Shown: positions 8,987 through 17,817 of the stretch, one piece after another
Layout: the number at the start of each line of letters is the position of its first letter
How positions within the stretch are numbered: the stretch's first letter is position 1
Origin: Halomonas salipaludis
Lineage (GTDB): Bacteria; Pseudomonadota; Gammaproteobacteria; Pseudomonadales; Halomonadaceae
Assembly (NCBI RefSeq): GCF_002286975.1
Contig: NZ_NSKB01000004.1
Location: forward strand, 248,001-312,000
DNA: 64,000 nucleotides
Direction of reading: 5' to 3'
Notes under the pieces: model-generated
The model's input: the letters and a program-made list of their open reading frames with translations, nothing else
Database searches by the model: none
What the model was told of the DNA's origin: nothing
Program-made: the position numbers and the translations under genes

Positions 8987-10420
8987 TCAACGCTCCCCCA
9001 TGGCATTGCCCCAAGCCCGTAGAACGGGTTTGAGCATGAATTCCATCACAGTGCGCTTACCGGTCATGATGTCGACTTGAGCGGTCATGCCAGGGATCAC
9101 CGACAACTCGTCGCTCAGCTCCTCACCTTCACGCGTACGCACGCGCACCAGGTAGAAGGTGTTGTCGTTGTCATCCGTGATGGTATCGGCACTGATGTGA
9201 TCCAGCTCCGCCTCGAGGCCACCGAAGATGGCAAAGTCATAGGCGGTGAGCTTGATCGTCGCCGGCTGCCCCGGGTGCAGAAAGGCGATGTCTTGCGGTG
9301 CTACGCGTGCCTCAACGAGCAATTGGTCGTCGGTAGGCACGATTTCGACGATCTCCTGCCCCTCCTGCGCAACACCACCGATGGTGGTGATATTGAGTCG
9401 CTGCACTACCCCGGCCACCGGCGAACGTACCTCGGCAAGGCGCACACGATCCTGCAACCCGGTGCTCGACTCGTCTAATGCATTGAGATCACCCATTGCT
9501 TGAACCATGTCGTCGCGCCAATCACTGCGACGTTCGAGGATGACCTCACGTAACTGCGTCTGCGCTTCCTCGACGGCAGCTTCCAGCCGTGATACGGACG
9601 CCTCAGCTTGATCCCGCTCGCCGGTACCTCGCGACACGTCACGTTCGAGACGCAGCACCTCGACCTCGGATACCGCACCCGATGACACCAATGGGCGGGT
9701 GAGCTGCAGCTCCTCCCTGGCCATATTGAGATCTCGCTGGGCGGTATCGCGCCGCGATTGCGCTTCGCGCAACTCCTCCTCACGCTGACGTATGCGATCA
9801 CTCAGAATGCTCTGTTGCTCGCGCAACTCCTCACGCCGACTCTCATAAATCTCACGCTCCTCGGCTACGATCCCTGGCGCGGCACTGAGCAACTCTTCTG
9901 GCGGATCGAATGGCGTGTCAGTAGCTAGTGCCCGGAGGCGCTCTACCCGCGCTCCCAGTGCGAGCGCCTGGGCACGATTTTCACGGAAGTTCGCCACATA
10001 GCGCGTTGGGTCGATGCGCATCAATAGCTCACCGGCCTCGACCATCTGGCCCTCGCGGACCATGATCTCCTGCACCACCCCGCCATCGTAGGTCTGTACT
10101 TTCTGCAGCTGGGAAGAAGGGATCACTCGACCAGTGCCACGCGTTACCTCATCGATAGCCGCAAAGTACGACCAGACAATCAGTGCCGCGATGGCCAGGA
10201 GCACCGTATATAGAAACCATCGTGCACGAATCGGATCCTGTTGCAGACGTGCCCAGTCGGCATCGCTTGCCCAGTTACGGCTCAAATGAGCAGCACTGAC
10301 GCGCCGTGCAAAGAGCCGGTCGATGAGTGGCCGCAGGGGCTTGTAGCTACGTTCGGAGAGTCGACCAATTGCCTCGAACCCCTGCTGTTCGGCACTGCGC
10401 TTGCGAATATTGGCAGCCAT
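8987..10420 (-). CDS. HlyD-family membrane fusion protein of the adhesin type I secretion system (LapC-like)
   Basis: This 477-residue periplasmic adaptor would link the ABC exporter to the TolC-like channel for one-step secretion of the adhesin. It has a cytoplasmic N-terminus, one membrane segment at about residues 66-88 (FLYTVLLAIAALIVWSYF), the HlyD biotinyl-lipoyl-like signature (GRVIPSSQLQKVQTYDGGVVQEI), a long coiled coil at about 170-310 and a beta-barrel region (VRSPVAGVVQRLNI). Its ATG shares one base with the stop of the upstream ABC gene (TAATG), which suggests translational coupling. The adhesin gene begins 88 bp downstream on the same strand. Length is normal for the family. GC content is lower than in genes to the right of 19 kb. 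Confidence 0.9.
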   Translation of the reverse strand: MAANIRKRSAEQQGFEAIGRLSERSYKPLRPLIDRLFARRVSAAHLSRNWASDADWARLQQDPIRARWFLYTVLLAIAALIVWSYFAAIDEVTRGTGRVIPSSQLQKVQTYDGGVVQEIMVREGQMVEAGELLMRIDPTRYVANFRENRAQALALGARVERLRALATDTPFDPPEELLSAAPGIVAEEREIYESRREELREQQSILSDRIRQREEELREAQSRRDTAQRDLNMAREELQLTRPLVSSGAVSEVEVLRLERDVSRGTGERDQAEASVSRLEAAVEEAQTQLREVILERRSDWRDDMVQAMGDLNALDESSTGLQDRVRLAEVRSPVAGVVQRLNITTIGGVAQEGQEIVEIVPTDDQLLVEARVAPQDIAFLHPGQPATIKLTAYDFAIFGGLEAELDHISADTITDDNDNTFYLVRVRTREGEELSDELSVIPGMTAQVDIMTGKRTVMEFMLKPVLRAWGNAMGER

Positions 10421-12594
10421 TAACTCGCCCTCCCGAGCTGCCCCTTACGCAAGGCTTCCATCACCCGGTCACGCGGCCCATCCGCCAGCACTTTGCCGGC
10501 CTCGACCACTACCACCCGCTCGACCAGCGACAATAATGACCGGCGATGGGTCATAAGCAGCATGGTCTTACCCTGGGCATAGTCTTTCAGCTTGTGCTTT
10601 AACGCCTCTTCACTGGCATGGTCCATGGCGCTGGATGGCTCATCCAACAGTAGGACTCGTGGGTCATGGACCACCGCCCGGGCAATGGCCACCGCTTGAC
10701 GTTGGCCGCCGGAAAGGCATTCGCCTCGCTCACCAACATTTAGGTCGACGCCATGCGGGTGTGCATCAACCAGACCGTTCAAACCGGCAAGTTTGATGGC
10801 TCTAAGAAGGGCCTCATCGCCCACCCCATCACTGCCTCCACCGGCCACGATATTTTCTCTCAACGAGCCGAAGAACAGGCTGAGATCCTGAGGTACGTAA
10901 CCAAAGTGGCGACGCAGTTGTAGTGGATCGATCTGACGGATATCGATATCGTCGAGCTTCACCGCCCCCGACTTTGGCTGATACAGCCCAAGCATCATTT
11001 TATTGAGCGTTGACTTGCCACAGCCAACCCGCCCGAGTACCGCCACATGCTCACCAGGCGCTATTGTCATGGTGATATCGCGCAGTGCATCACGCTCCTC
11101 GCCTGGATATCGCATAGCGACTTTGTCGAAATTCAACTGCCCGTGGACCACCGGGCGATTGACAAAATTCTTACCTTCCGGGCGTTCTACCGGTTGCTCC
11201 ATGACAGCATTGAGGGATTCCAGTGCCGTGGCCGACTGATGATATTGAGCGAGTAAAGCGGCTGCTTGACTCACCGGTGCCATGGCGCGCGACGATAGCA
11301 AATAGGCGGCGATTAGAGCGCCCTGAGTAAGATTGCCATCGATGATCTGATAAACGCCGATAAGAATGACGCAAACCGCCACGCTATGCTGAGCCCAGAG
11401 CGCTACGCTGGAGACAGAGGAACTGACAAGCCGTAGCTGGGCGGCCGTACGCGACAGAAATGCCGACGCCTTCTCCCAGATTGACTGGATATGACTCTCC
11501 GCACGCAGCACCTTGACGGCCTCCAGTTGAGAGACCGACTCCACTAGTGTCGAATTGCGTTGAGCTCCAACCCGCCATGTAGTTTCGGAAAGTTCATGCA
11601 ATTTACTTTGTGCTGCCAGGGCATAGAGCAGTACGAAACCTATTCCCGCCAGCACCGGAATCGCCAATGGGGGAGCAATCAAAGCAATGATTGCTACGAA
11701 CATCAGCACGAAAGGTAGGTCGACCAATCCCACTACTGTCGCCGAGCCGATAAAGGCGCGAACCGTATCGAAAGACTGTAATGTCGCGGTAAACGAGCCC
11801 GTGGAGGCTGGCCTTGCTTCCATCCGCATACCGAGGACACGAGCCATGATCGATGACGATAGCTTGACGTCGGCACGGCTCGCTGCCAGATCGACGAAGG
11901 CATTGCGCATCAAGCGCAGTGCCAGATCGAAGCACAGCACCACGAAGATGCCGACAGCTAGGACCCATAATGTCTCTGTCGCATGGTTGGGTACCACACG
12001 ATCATAAACATTGAGTACGAAAAGCGGCATCGCAACGGCAAACAGGTTTATCGCCACCGAGCCAGCAATCACGTCACGATAGAGTCGGCGATTTTCTCGT
12101 ACCACACCCCAGAACCAATGCCGTGCACGCTGTTTCTTGACCTCCGGACCGCGCGCATCGAAACGAAAATGCGGGCGAGCATAAATCGCTCGTCCACTGT
12201 ATCGATCCTGCAAGTTGCCAAGATCAACATCAGCTTCTGCACTGTTCAGTTCGGGAAATATCACCCTTGCTGTTCGCGTCTTAATATCAAGTGCTACCAA
12301 CACACAAGCTCGCCCTGCCTCCAGCAGCAATACGGCTGGCAGCAGGGAAGCGTTTAGCTGTACTAAGCGGCTTTTGACGATCTGTGCACTAAGGCCCGCA
12401 CGTGCCGCAGCACGAGGAAAAATCGATGGCGTCAGCTTACCCGATTCTAGCGGCAAGCCAGCAGTAAGCGAGTCACCCGACACCCGATGATCATGAGCAA
12501 GCGCGATGGTTTGAAGACATGCCAGGAGCTCATCTTGCTGACCGGCATCAACTTCGATATCCGGTGGCACCGTTGGAGCTTCTTTGTACGTCAC
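10420..12594 (-). CDS. Type I secretion ABC transporter, permease/ATPase (LapB-like)
   Basis: This 724-residue inner-membrane exporter powers secretion of the adhesin. The N-terminal 130 residues form a C39-like domain (LTAGLPLESGKLTPSIFPRAA) without a recognisable full catalytic set, typical of RTX and Lap exporters. Membrane segments span about residues 165-420. The nucleotide-binding domain has Walker A GRVGCGKST (521-529), signature LSGGQ (627-631) and Walker B VLLLDEP (about 647-653). The start is a GTG at 12594 with AGAGG about 6 bases upstream; an overlapping ATG is in another frame. The stop overlaps the next gene by one base. It follows the TolC-like gene after 183 bp containing a hairpin. 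Confidence 0.92.
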   Translation of the reverse strand: MTYKEAPTVPPDIEVDAGQQDELLACLQTIALAHDHRVSGDSLTAGLPLESGKLTPSIFPRAAARAGLSAQIVKSRLVQLNASLLPAVLLLEAGRACVLVALDIKTRTARVIFPELNSAEADVDLGNLQDRYSGRAIYARPHFRFDARGPEVKKQRARHWFWGVVRENRRLYRDVIAGSVAINLFAVAMPLFVLNVYDRVVPNHATETLWVLAVGIFVVLCFDLALRLMRNAFVDLAASRADVKLSSSIMARVLGMRMEARPASTGSFTATLQSFDTVRAFIGSATVVGLVDLPFVLMFVAIIALIAPPLAIPVLAGIGFVLLYALAAQSKLHELSETTWRVGAQRNSTLVESVSQLEAVKVLRAESHIQSIWEKASAFLSRTAAQLRLVSSSVSSVALWAQHSVAVCVILIGVYQIIDGNLTQGALIAAYLLSSRAMAPVSQAAALLAQYHQSATALESLNAVMEQPVERPEGKNFVNRPVVHGQLNFDKVAMRYPGEERDALRDITMTIAPGEHVAVLGRVGCGKSTLNKMMLGLYQPKSGAVKLDDIDIRQIDPLQLRRHFGYVPQDLSLFFGSLRENIVAGGGSDGVGDEALLRAIKLAGLNGLVDAHPHGVDLNVGERGECLSGGQRQAVAIARAVVHDPRVLLLDEPSSAMDHASEEALKHKLKDYAQGKTMLLMTHRRSLLSLVERVVVVEAGKVLADGPRDRVMEALRKGQLGRAS

Positions 12595-12735
12595 ATCAAC
12601 CTCTGAGGTTGCTCCGATAAGTTATTGCATGTCGACATGGTGCGATATCCCACACTGCTTACATGCTGCCTGCGAACCGCCAGTGTCGAGACGACTCACC
12701 CGGCAACACTGCATGACATCTCTCTGCAACGAATA

Positions 12736-12757
12736 AGCCGCCGGTGACCCGGCGGCT
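12736..12757 (-). terminator. GC-rich hairpin between the TolC-like and ABC exporter genes
   Basis: Arms 12736-12744 (AGCCGCCGG) and 12749-12757 pair perfectly over 9 bp around a 4-base loop. On the minus strand the hairpin is followed by TTATTCGTT, a weak U-tract. It may partly terminate or process the transcript after the channel gene and so set channel-to-exporter ratios. Confidence 0.45.
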
Positions 12758-12777
12758 CGCTGATCGGCATACGAAAC

Positions 12778-14292
12778 TTAAAAGGCACTACCCGAACGCG
12801 GCATGGCGGAACCGGACGTGAAATCCTCCAGCGTATATCCTGCCGGCCCCTGGGCGGCACATAGCGCATCGGGGTCGAGTTCGACACCGTCGCTGCCCAA
12901 CTCCGCCAGGCTCGGCACTCTGTCGCTGCGCACCTCGAGGACCTGCATCAGTTGCCCCATGGCTGCTAGGGTGCTGGCATCGGCCACCGCCACGTCATAC
13001 TGCGCATTGACGAAGGCACGGCTCGCCTCGAAGTACTCGTTCTCGCTATCCAGCACATCGAGCAGCGTGCGCTCACCAATATCGAACTGCTGCTGGTAAG
13101 CGCCGCGAACGCGATCGATCGACTGACGATGGTGCTCGAGATACTCGAGCTGCTCACGCAGACGCTGAGTATCGTTGTAGGCGATCTGGGCTGTCTGGCG
13201 CACATTGTGGCAGGCCACTTCACGCTGGTCGGTGGCCTGCTCCAGGCGGTCGGTTGCACTGCGTAGTGATGCCCGGTCACTACCGCCCCGGTACAAGTTC
13301 ATGCTGGCCACCAGCTCGATGCTATGGCGATCGCGGTGGCCCATTGGATCGAAGCTGCCGTCATAGCTATCGTACGTGCCGGTGCGCCCACGCAGATCAA
13401 GGCGCGGGTGGAAGTCGGCACGACTCCCCTCACGCTCGGCACGTGCCGCCTCGATGTTTTCAATGGCAGCGTGAAATGCCGGATTGCCCTGAAGAGCGTG
13501 GTCGACGGCTGTACTCACCGATTCGGGCAGACGATCTTCCAGGGCTGGCGCCGGCGCCAGCTGTTCCGCCGGCAAATCTCCGACAAGACGCTGATAGCGA
13601 GCCGTCACGTCATGCAGGTTGGAAGCTTCCGTCATCAGGTTGGACTCGGCGAGCGAAAGACGGCCGCTAATCTGCTGCATGTCGACACCGCGGCCAGTGC
13701 CTGACTCAACGCGCTCTTCGACCCGCTCGAACACCCGCTGGTGATCGGCATGGTTCTGTTGTGCCAGACGCACCAGCTCACGGTAGCGCTGCACATCCAG
13801 GTAAGCGCGTGTCGCTTCCAGTGCCACGTCCTCGCTGGCATCCAACAACTCGTAGTAGCTGACCCGCTTGGCACGATCCAGGCGTTCTACCTCACTGCGT
13901 GTGGCGAAACCGTCATAGAGCATTTGATTGAGGGTAAGCTCGGCGAAACCGGTGTCATAGCTACCACGCCCATCACCTTCACGGTCCTCGCGCCCGACAC
14001 CCGCCGACACATCGATGCTCGGCAGATAATTGCCGCGTGCTGAATCCACCATATGACCCGCCGCATTCAGCCCGTTCCATGCGGCACGCACTTCAGGGTT
14101 GGTCGATATGGAACGCTGAACCACGTCATGCAGGTTGCTAGCTCCCGGAGAGGCGAGGCCTTCGGGAAGTGACTGCGCAACAGCCGGAGCGTTAGGCAGC
14201 AGCGCCAACGACACTCCCAATACCATCGATGCTGCCAGATGACGTGACGCCCAAGGCGAAAACAATCCATATGGAATAATGGCATTCCGCAA
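12778..14292 (-). CDS. TolC-family outer-membrane channel of the type I secretion system (LapE-like)
   Basis: A 504-residue product with two outer-membrane-efflux repeats: LHDVVQRSISTNPEVRAAWN near the N-terminus and a second (DHALQGNPAFHAAIENI) about 200 residues later, each followed by long helices. It should form the exit duct for the adhesin. The open frame extends to 14406, but that would put about 60 residues before the signal peptide. A TTG at 14292 follows a strong purine-rich site (GGAAGGAGAGGGGAG) and gives a normal signal peptide ending near PNAPAVAQS, so it is preferred. An ATG at 14346 is the alternative. It is first in the minus-strand series TolC-ABC-HlyD-adhesin. Confidence 0.88.
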   Translation of the reverse strand: MRNAIIPYGLFSPWASRHLAASMVLGVSLALLPNAPAVAQSLPEGLASPGASNLHDVVQRSISTNPEVRAAWNGLNAAGHMVDSARGNYLPSIDVSAGVGREDREGDGRGSYDTGFAELTLNQMLYDGFATRSEVERLDRAKRVSYYELLDASEDVALEATRAYLDVQRYRELVRLAQQNHADHQRVFERVEERVESGTGRGVDMQQISGRLSLAESNLMTEASNLHDVTARYQRLVGDLPAEQLAPAPALEDRLPESVSTAVDHALQGNPAFHAAIENIEAARAEREGSRADFHPRLDLRGRTGTYDSYDGSFDPMGHRDRHSIELVASMNLYRGGSDRASLRSATDRLEQATDQREVACHNVRQTAQIAYNDTQRLREQLEYLEHHRQSIDRVRGAYQQQFDIGERTLLDVLDSENEYFEASRAFVNAQYDVAVADASTLAAMGQLMQVLEVRSDRVPSLAELGSDGVELDPDALCAAQGPAGYTLEDFTSGSAMPRSGSAF

Positions 14293-14544
14293 AGAGCTCC
14301 CCTCTCCTTCCCTGTTTAACAGGCGCCCCCTTACCATGTTTTCCATGCAAAGCAGCACGTTAGAGCGCGTTCGGCGAGAGTGGGTAAGTGAAATCTTGCA
14401 GCGCATATGGCAACGACCTTACAGATAGCTATGTTTTTTTAGCGCTTAAAGAATCCGCGCAACATCCAGCCGCACAATCTAATACGAACATTCGTTAAAA
14501 TCTTTGCATTCTCAACCACAATGCACCTATACTTTGCGCAATCG

Positions 14545-14566
14545 ATCATATGATTTGCCAAATCAT
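14545..14566. promoter_or_regulatory. Overlapping palindromes, candidate operator between the secretion operon and the AraC gene
   Basis: The divergent spacer 14293-14692 is strikingly AT-rich. It holds ATCATATGAT (14545-14554), overlapping an inverted repeat ATGATTT-GCC-AAATCAT (14550-14566). A short CGAA-CATT-CG element lies near 14490, and a run of T near 14434. No gene was seen in the spacer. Palindromes between divergent genes are typical operator sites; which protein binds is unknown. No convincing -35/-10 pair could be fixed on either strand. Confidence 0.35.
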
Positions 14567-14692
14567 GCACTTACACACAAAATTCCTCTCAAGAAAAACT
14601 TCTAATCGCGTTATTTAGCGCTACTACCACATCTTGCATGTATTCACTTAGTAACGATGAACGTCGCCGCGAGGGGCATAGGGAACTTGACC

Positions 14693-15529
14693 ATGGATGA
14701 AACGCCAGCCGACCTGAGGTTTGCAGAGATATGGCTGCATGACAATGCATTTCGCAACATTAATGTCGCTGACTTAGCCGATCACTTGGGGTATTCAGAG
14801 TCACACTTGCGACGAATATTCTTGAGAGAGTTTGGCCACAGCCCTGGACGCTATCGTGACATTTTGAGAATAGAAAAGGCATCCCTGATGCTGGCAAGAA
14901 CGAAACTTCCTATCATAGAAATTGCCAACTTATGTGGCTATACGAGCCATCCTATTTTCACTCGTGCTTTCCGCCATAATAAGGGGGTTTCTCCGCGCAC
15001 GTTCCGTATGCGAGCATGGCGCCGTCTTCGCATGGAAAATAGCGTAGCCGCTTCTATCTCGGACAGTACCGGGTACGACATACAATTCTTGCAACATATC
15101 GAGCATGAGTTTTTCGTTGTGCGGCATTACGGCCATCTGGCGGCCGGAGCTCAGAAAAAAGCATGGAGTTACTATACGAGCAGCCATCTATCGCACAGCG
15201 CCCGGTACAGCCAGGCAGCATGGATTTTCCATGGCGATGCCTCTATCACTCCTGAGGAACGCTTCAAATTCGACCTCGGATTTCGCTGCAACCAACTGCG
15301 GAAAGGCATTAACACACGCCTGTTTCGTCACACGGTGGTAAAAGCGAATCGCGCCATAAGTACGCGCTTCAAGCATGCGGAAGATATTCCCTGGATCCGA
15401 GAATATCTTCTGCTGAAGTGGCTACCGGAGCACAATGAGAATATCAACGGCGAGCCCATGTGCGTGATATTCGATGCACACGATAGTTGCGATGGAGCCG
15501 GACATTTAATCCTTCCACTGCACTCATGA
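14693..15529 (+). CDS. AraC-family regulator with Rob/GyrI-like C-terminal domain
   Basis: The 278-residue product has two N-terminal helix-turn-helix units (about residues 10-105: INVADLADHLGYSESHLRRIFLREFGHSPGRY, then IIEIANLCGYTSHPIFTRAF). A C-terminal part of about 150 residues (IEHEFFVVRHYGHLAAG onward) resembles the effector-binding half of Rob-like proteins. DNA-binding domain first and sensor second is the MarA/Rob layout, not the classical AraC order. An ATG at 14657 would add 12 residues but has no ribosome site; AGGGAA precedes 14693. The gene is clearly AT-richer than those after 15.5 kb, hinting at transfer or relaxed selection. It is divergent from the adhesin secretion operon, so that operon is a plausible target. 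Confidence 0.8.
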   Translation: MDETPADLRFAEIWLHDNAFRNINVADLADHLGYSESHLRRIFLREFGHSPGRYRDILRIEKASLMLARTKLPIIEIANLCGYTSHPIFTRAFRHNKGVSPRTFRMRAWRRLRMENSVAASISDSTGYDIQFLQHIEHEFFVVRHYGHLAAGAQKKAWSYYTSSHLSHSARYSQAAWIFHGDASITPEERFKFDLGFRCNQLRKGINTRLFRHTVVKANRAISTRFKHAEDIPWIREYLLLKWLPEHNENINGEPMCVIFDAHDSCDGAGHLILPLHS

Positions 15530-15574
15530 TCAGGGGGGGCGCTATCATAAGGTGAGATCGAGTCGCTCATCCGC

Positions 15575-17545
15575 TTAGGTCTGGACGATGGCATCCCGCC
15601 CGGCGGCCTTGGCGCGGTAGCTTGCCGCATCGGCTCGCGCCAGCACTGTCTCGATGTCCTCGTCGCTCTCGAGCAGGCCCGTCAGGCCCATGCTCATGGT
15701 GACATGATAGGTGCTGTCTTCGTGCTCGACATAGATCTCGCTGATCGCCTGGCGCAGCTTCTCGGCCAGCCGTTGTGCCTGGTTGAGGCTACAACTGGGC
15801 AGCAACACGGCGAACTCGTCGCCCCCCTGGCGCGCCACGTGATCGCTGTTACGCACTTCCCAGGCCAGTACCTGGGCAATGCGCCGCAGCATCTCGTCAC
15901 CCAGGGCATGGCCACCACGGTCGTTGATCGGCTTGAAATGATCGAGATCGAACATCAGCAGCGCTGAGGGTGTGCCGGCCTTCTTCCACTCGACCAGCGC
16001 CTCCTCGAGCCGACGCTCGAAGCCACGCCGGTTGAGCAGTCCGGTCAGCGGATCGTGCTCGGCTTCCCAGCGCTGCAGTGCCTCACGCTGGCGGCTGTCG
16101 GTAATGTCCTTGACGGTACCCACATAGCCCAGCGGCTTGCCATCATCTGCCACCCGACTGACATTCACCTCTAGCCATAGCATCTGGCCATTGGCAGCGT
16201 GGTAGCGCATCTGGCGCGAAAAGGGCCGGCCGGTCTCCAGGGTATGCCGCCACAGGTCGCGTACGTCGTCGATCTCGTCGACGTGCAGATGTTCGAGTAT
16301 CTGCCAGTCGCGATAATCCTCCAGATCGTAGCCGGTGAGGTTGTGCAGGGCTGGATTGAGGTAAACGATTTGGCCACGCAGGTTGCAGATGAACAGTCCG
16401 GTGGGCGACGAATCGAGCACTGCGTCGAGAAACGCCTGACGGTCCTGTAACAGTGCCTTGGCCTGTTCACGCTGCTGCTCGAGACTATTGAACGTATCGG
16501 CCACCCGCTGCAGCTCACGCATACCGGTACGCGGATCGACCCGCTTGGCCGCGCCGCGTGCCACCTTGGCGATATGACGCTCGAGGCGGTGCAGCGGGCG
16601 CAGCAACAGCTTCAACCCCAACCACAGCAGCGGCAGCATCAGCAGCACGGTTATCACCCCCACCCACTGCTGCTGGCGCAGAAATGCCTTCACTGGCCCC
16701 ATCACCTGAGTCCGCGGCAGGTAGACCCCGACCACCCAATTGGCCGACCACACTTGGCGATAGGCCTGCAGCGCAGGCGTACCGTCGACCAGTCGCCCCG
16801 CTGCCGCCCCCTCCCAGCCAGACAGCGCCAGGTCGAGCTCAGGGTGGGTCGCGGCACCCGGTACCGGCCGCATGACCAACTCGTGGCTGGGATGCGACAG
16901 CACCAGTCCCGACGCCGTGGCCAAAGCCGCGAAACCCGCATGGCCAATCCGGATTCGCCGCAGTCCGGCGAAGAAACTGCCATCCTCGACGTTGACCACA
17001 CCGCCGAGCATGCCCCTGAACTCGCCCTCCGCGAGTATCGGCACGGCAACCATTACCAGCGGCGCATCGCTGGCGGCACCGGTAAAAGGCTCGGATACAT
17101 AGGGTCGCCGTACATGGCGCATATAGCGGAAGTACTCGCGCTCGCTGACATCCAGCCCGCGGCGGCCGGGCAGCTCGGGGATATCGGCCAGCACCTCGCC
17201 GTCGGCGGAGATCATCACCAGCGCATCGAACAGCGCCATCAGCCCGACGTTTTCGTCGAGCAACGCGACGCTCTGCTCTGGGGCCTGTGGCACCCGCTCG
17301 GCGAGGCGCTGTAGGGCGTCGACGCGCACCGCCACCGCCTCCTCGATATGCCGGGCGATCAGTTCGGCTTCGTATTCCAGGTGGGCACGATTAGCCTGTC
17401 CGGCGAGTTGATCGCCGGAGCGCGAGGCTACCAGGATGATCGCTGCGACCAGCACCAACCAGCCAAGGCTGATGCCGATGACCAGGCGAGCATGCAGGGA
17501 GTGGGGCACCAAAGCGTGCAGCACTCGTGAAATGTTTAAGGGCAT
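15575..17545 (-). CDS. Membrane diguanylate cyclase: dCache-HAMP-PAS-GGDEF
   Basis: The 656-residue protein has a membrane segment at about 20-41, a periplasmic dCache-like sensor (about 45-290; FSEPFTG-type ligand-fold features), and a second membrane segment (about 297-318). HAMP, PAS (AFLDAVLDSSPTGLFICN onward) and GGDEF domains follow. GGDEF is intact at 574-578 (RQGGDEFAVLL), and an inhibitory-site RxxD (RNSD, 565-568) lies five residues upstream, so it should make cyclic-di-GMP under feedback control. No EAL domain is present. It is convergent with the AraC gene and divergent from the next GGDEF-EAL gene. Regulation of the adjacent adhesin is inferred only from the known link between cyclic-di-GMP and LapA-type adhesins. 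Confidence 0.9.
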   Translation of the reverse strand: MPLNISRVLHALVPHSLHARLVIGISLGWLVLVAAIILVASRSGDQLAGQANRAHLEYEAELIARHIEEAVAVRVDALQRLAERVPQAPEQSVALLDENVGLMALFDALVMISADGEVLADIPELPGRRGLDVSEREYFRYMRHVRRPYVSEPFTGAASDAPLVMVAVPILAEGEFRGMLGGVVNVEDGSFFAGLRRIRIGHAGFAALATASGLVLSHPSHELVMRPVPGAATHPELDLALSGWEGAAAGRLVDGTPALQAYRQVWSANWVVGVYLPRTQVMGPVKAFLRQQQWVGVITVLLMLPLLWLGLKLLLRPLHRLERHIAKVARGAAKRVDPRTGMRELQRVADTFNSLEQQREQAKALLQDRQAFLDAVLDSSPTGLFICNLRGQIVYLNPALHNLTGYDLEDYRDWQILEHLHVDEIDDVRDLWRHTLETGRPFSRQMRYHAANGQMLWLEVNVSRVADDGKPLGYVGTVKDITDSRQREALQRWEAEHDPLTGLLNRRGFERRLEEALVEWKKAGTPSALLMFDLDHFKPINDRGGHALGDEMLRRIAQVLAWEVRNSDHVARQGGDEFAVLLPSCSLNQAQRLAEKLRQAISEIYVEHEDSTYHVTMSMGLTGLLESDEDIETVLARADAASYRAKAAGRDAIVQT

Positions 17546-17817
17546 CGGACTATTTTACCACGCAGCCTGGCGCTCCCGGCATGCCAGCCTAATCAGCTAA
17601 ACCCCGAACATGCGCACTTACCCCAGCCTATAAGCATGAAGCTATCAAAAACCATAATTCGATACAAAAAAATAATTTAAACCAAAAAACCGCTCCCCTT
17701 CCCTCCTCAGCGGCCGTGCGTCCCTGGAGTTCTCATCATGCGCTAACTCAGGATATTGACGATGGCAGGCTTAGCTACAATAGTTAACATTGACTACTAA
17801 AGTGGGCGGATCTCCGC
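17546..17817. other. Divergent promoter region between two cyclic-di-GMP genes
   Basis: This 272-bp spacer separates the two start codons. Its left part is AT-rich, with runs of A near 17640-17690. On the plus strand TTGACG (17756-17761) and TACAAT (17776-17781) are present, but the 14-base gap is too short for a normal sigma-70 promoter, so no promoter is called. Confidence 0.3.

Noticed and set aside
14293-14406. Longer N-terminus of the TolC-like protein
   Set aside because: It would place about 60 residues ahead of an evident signal peptide, and a strong ribosome site precedes the TTG at 14292.
17756-17781. Sigma-70 promoter for the PAS-GGDEF-EAL gene
   Set aside because: TTGACG and TACAAT are separated by only 14 bases, below the usual 15-19.
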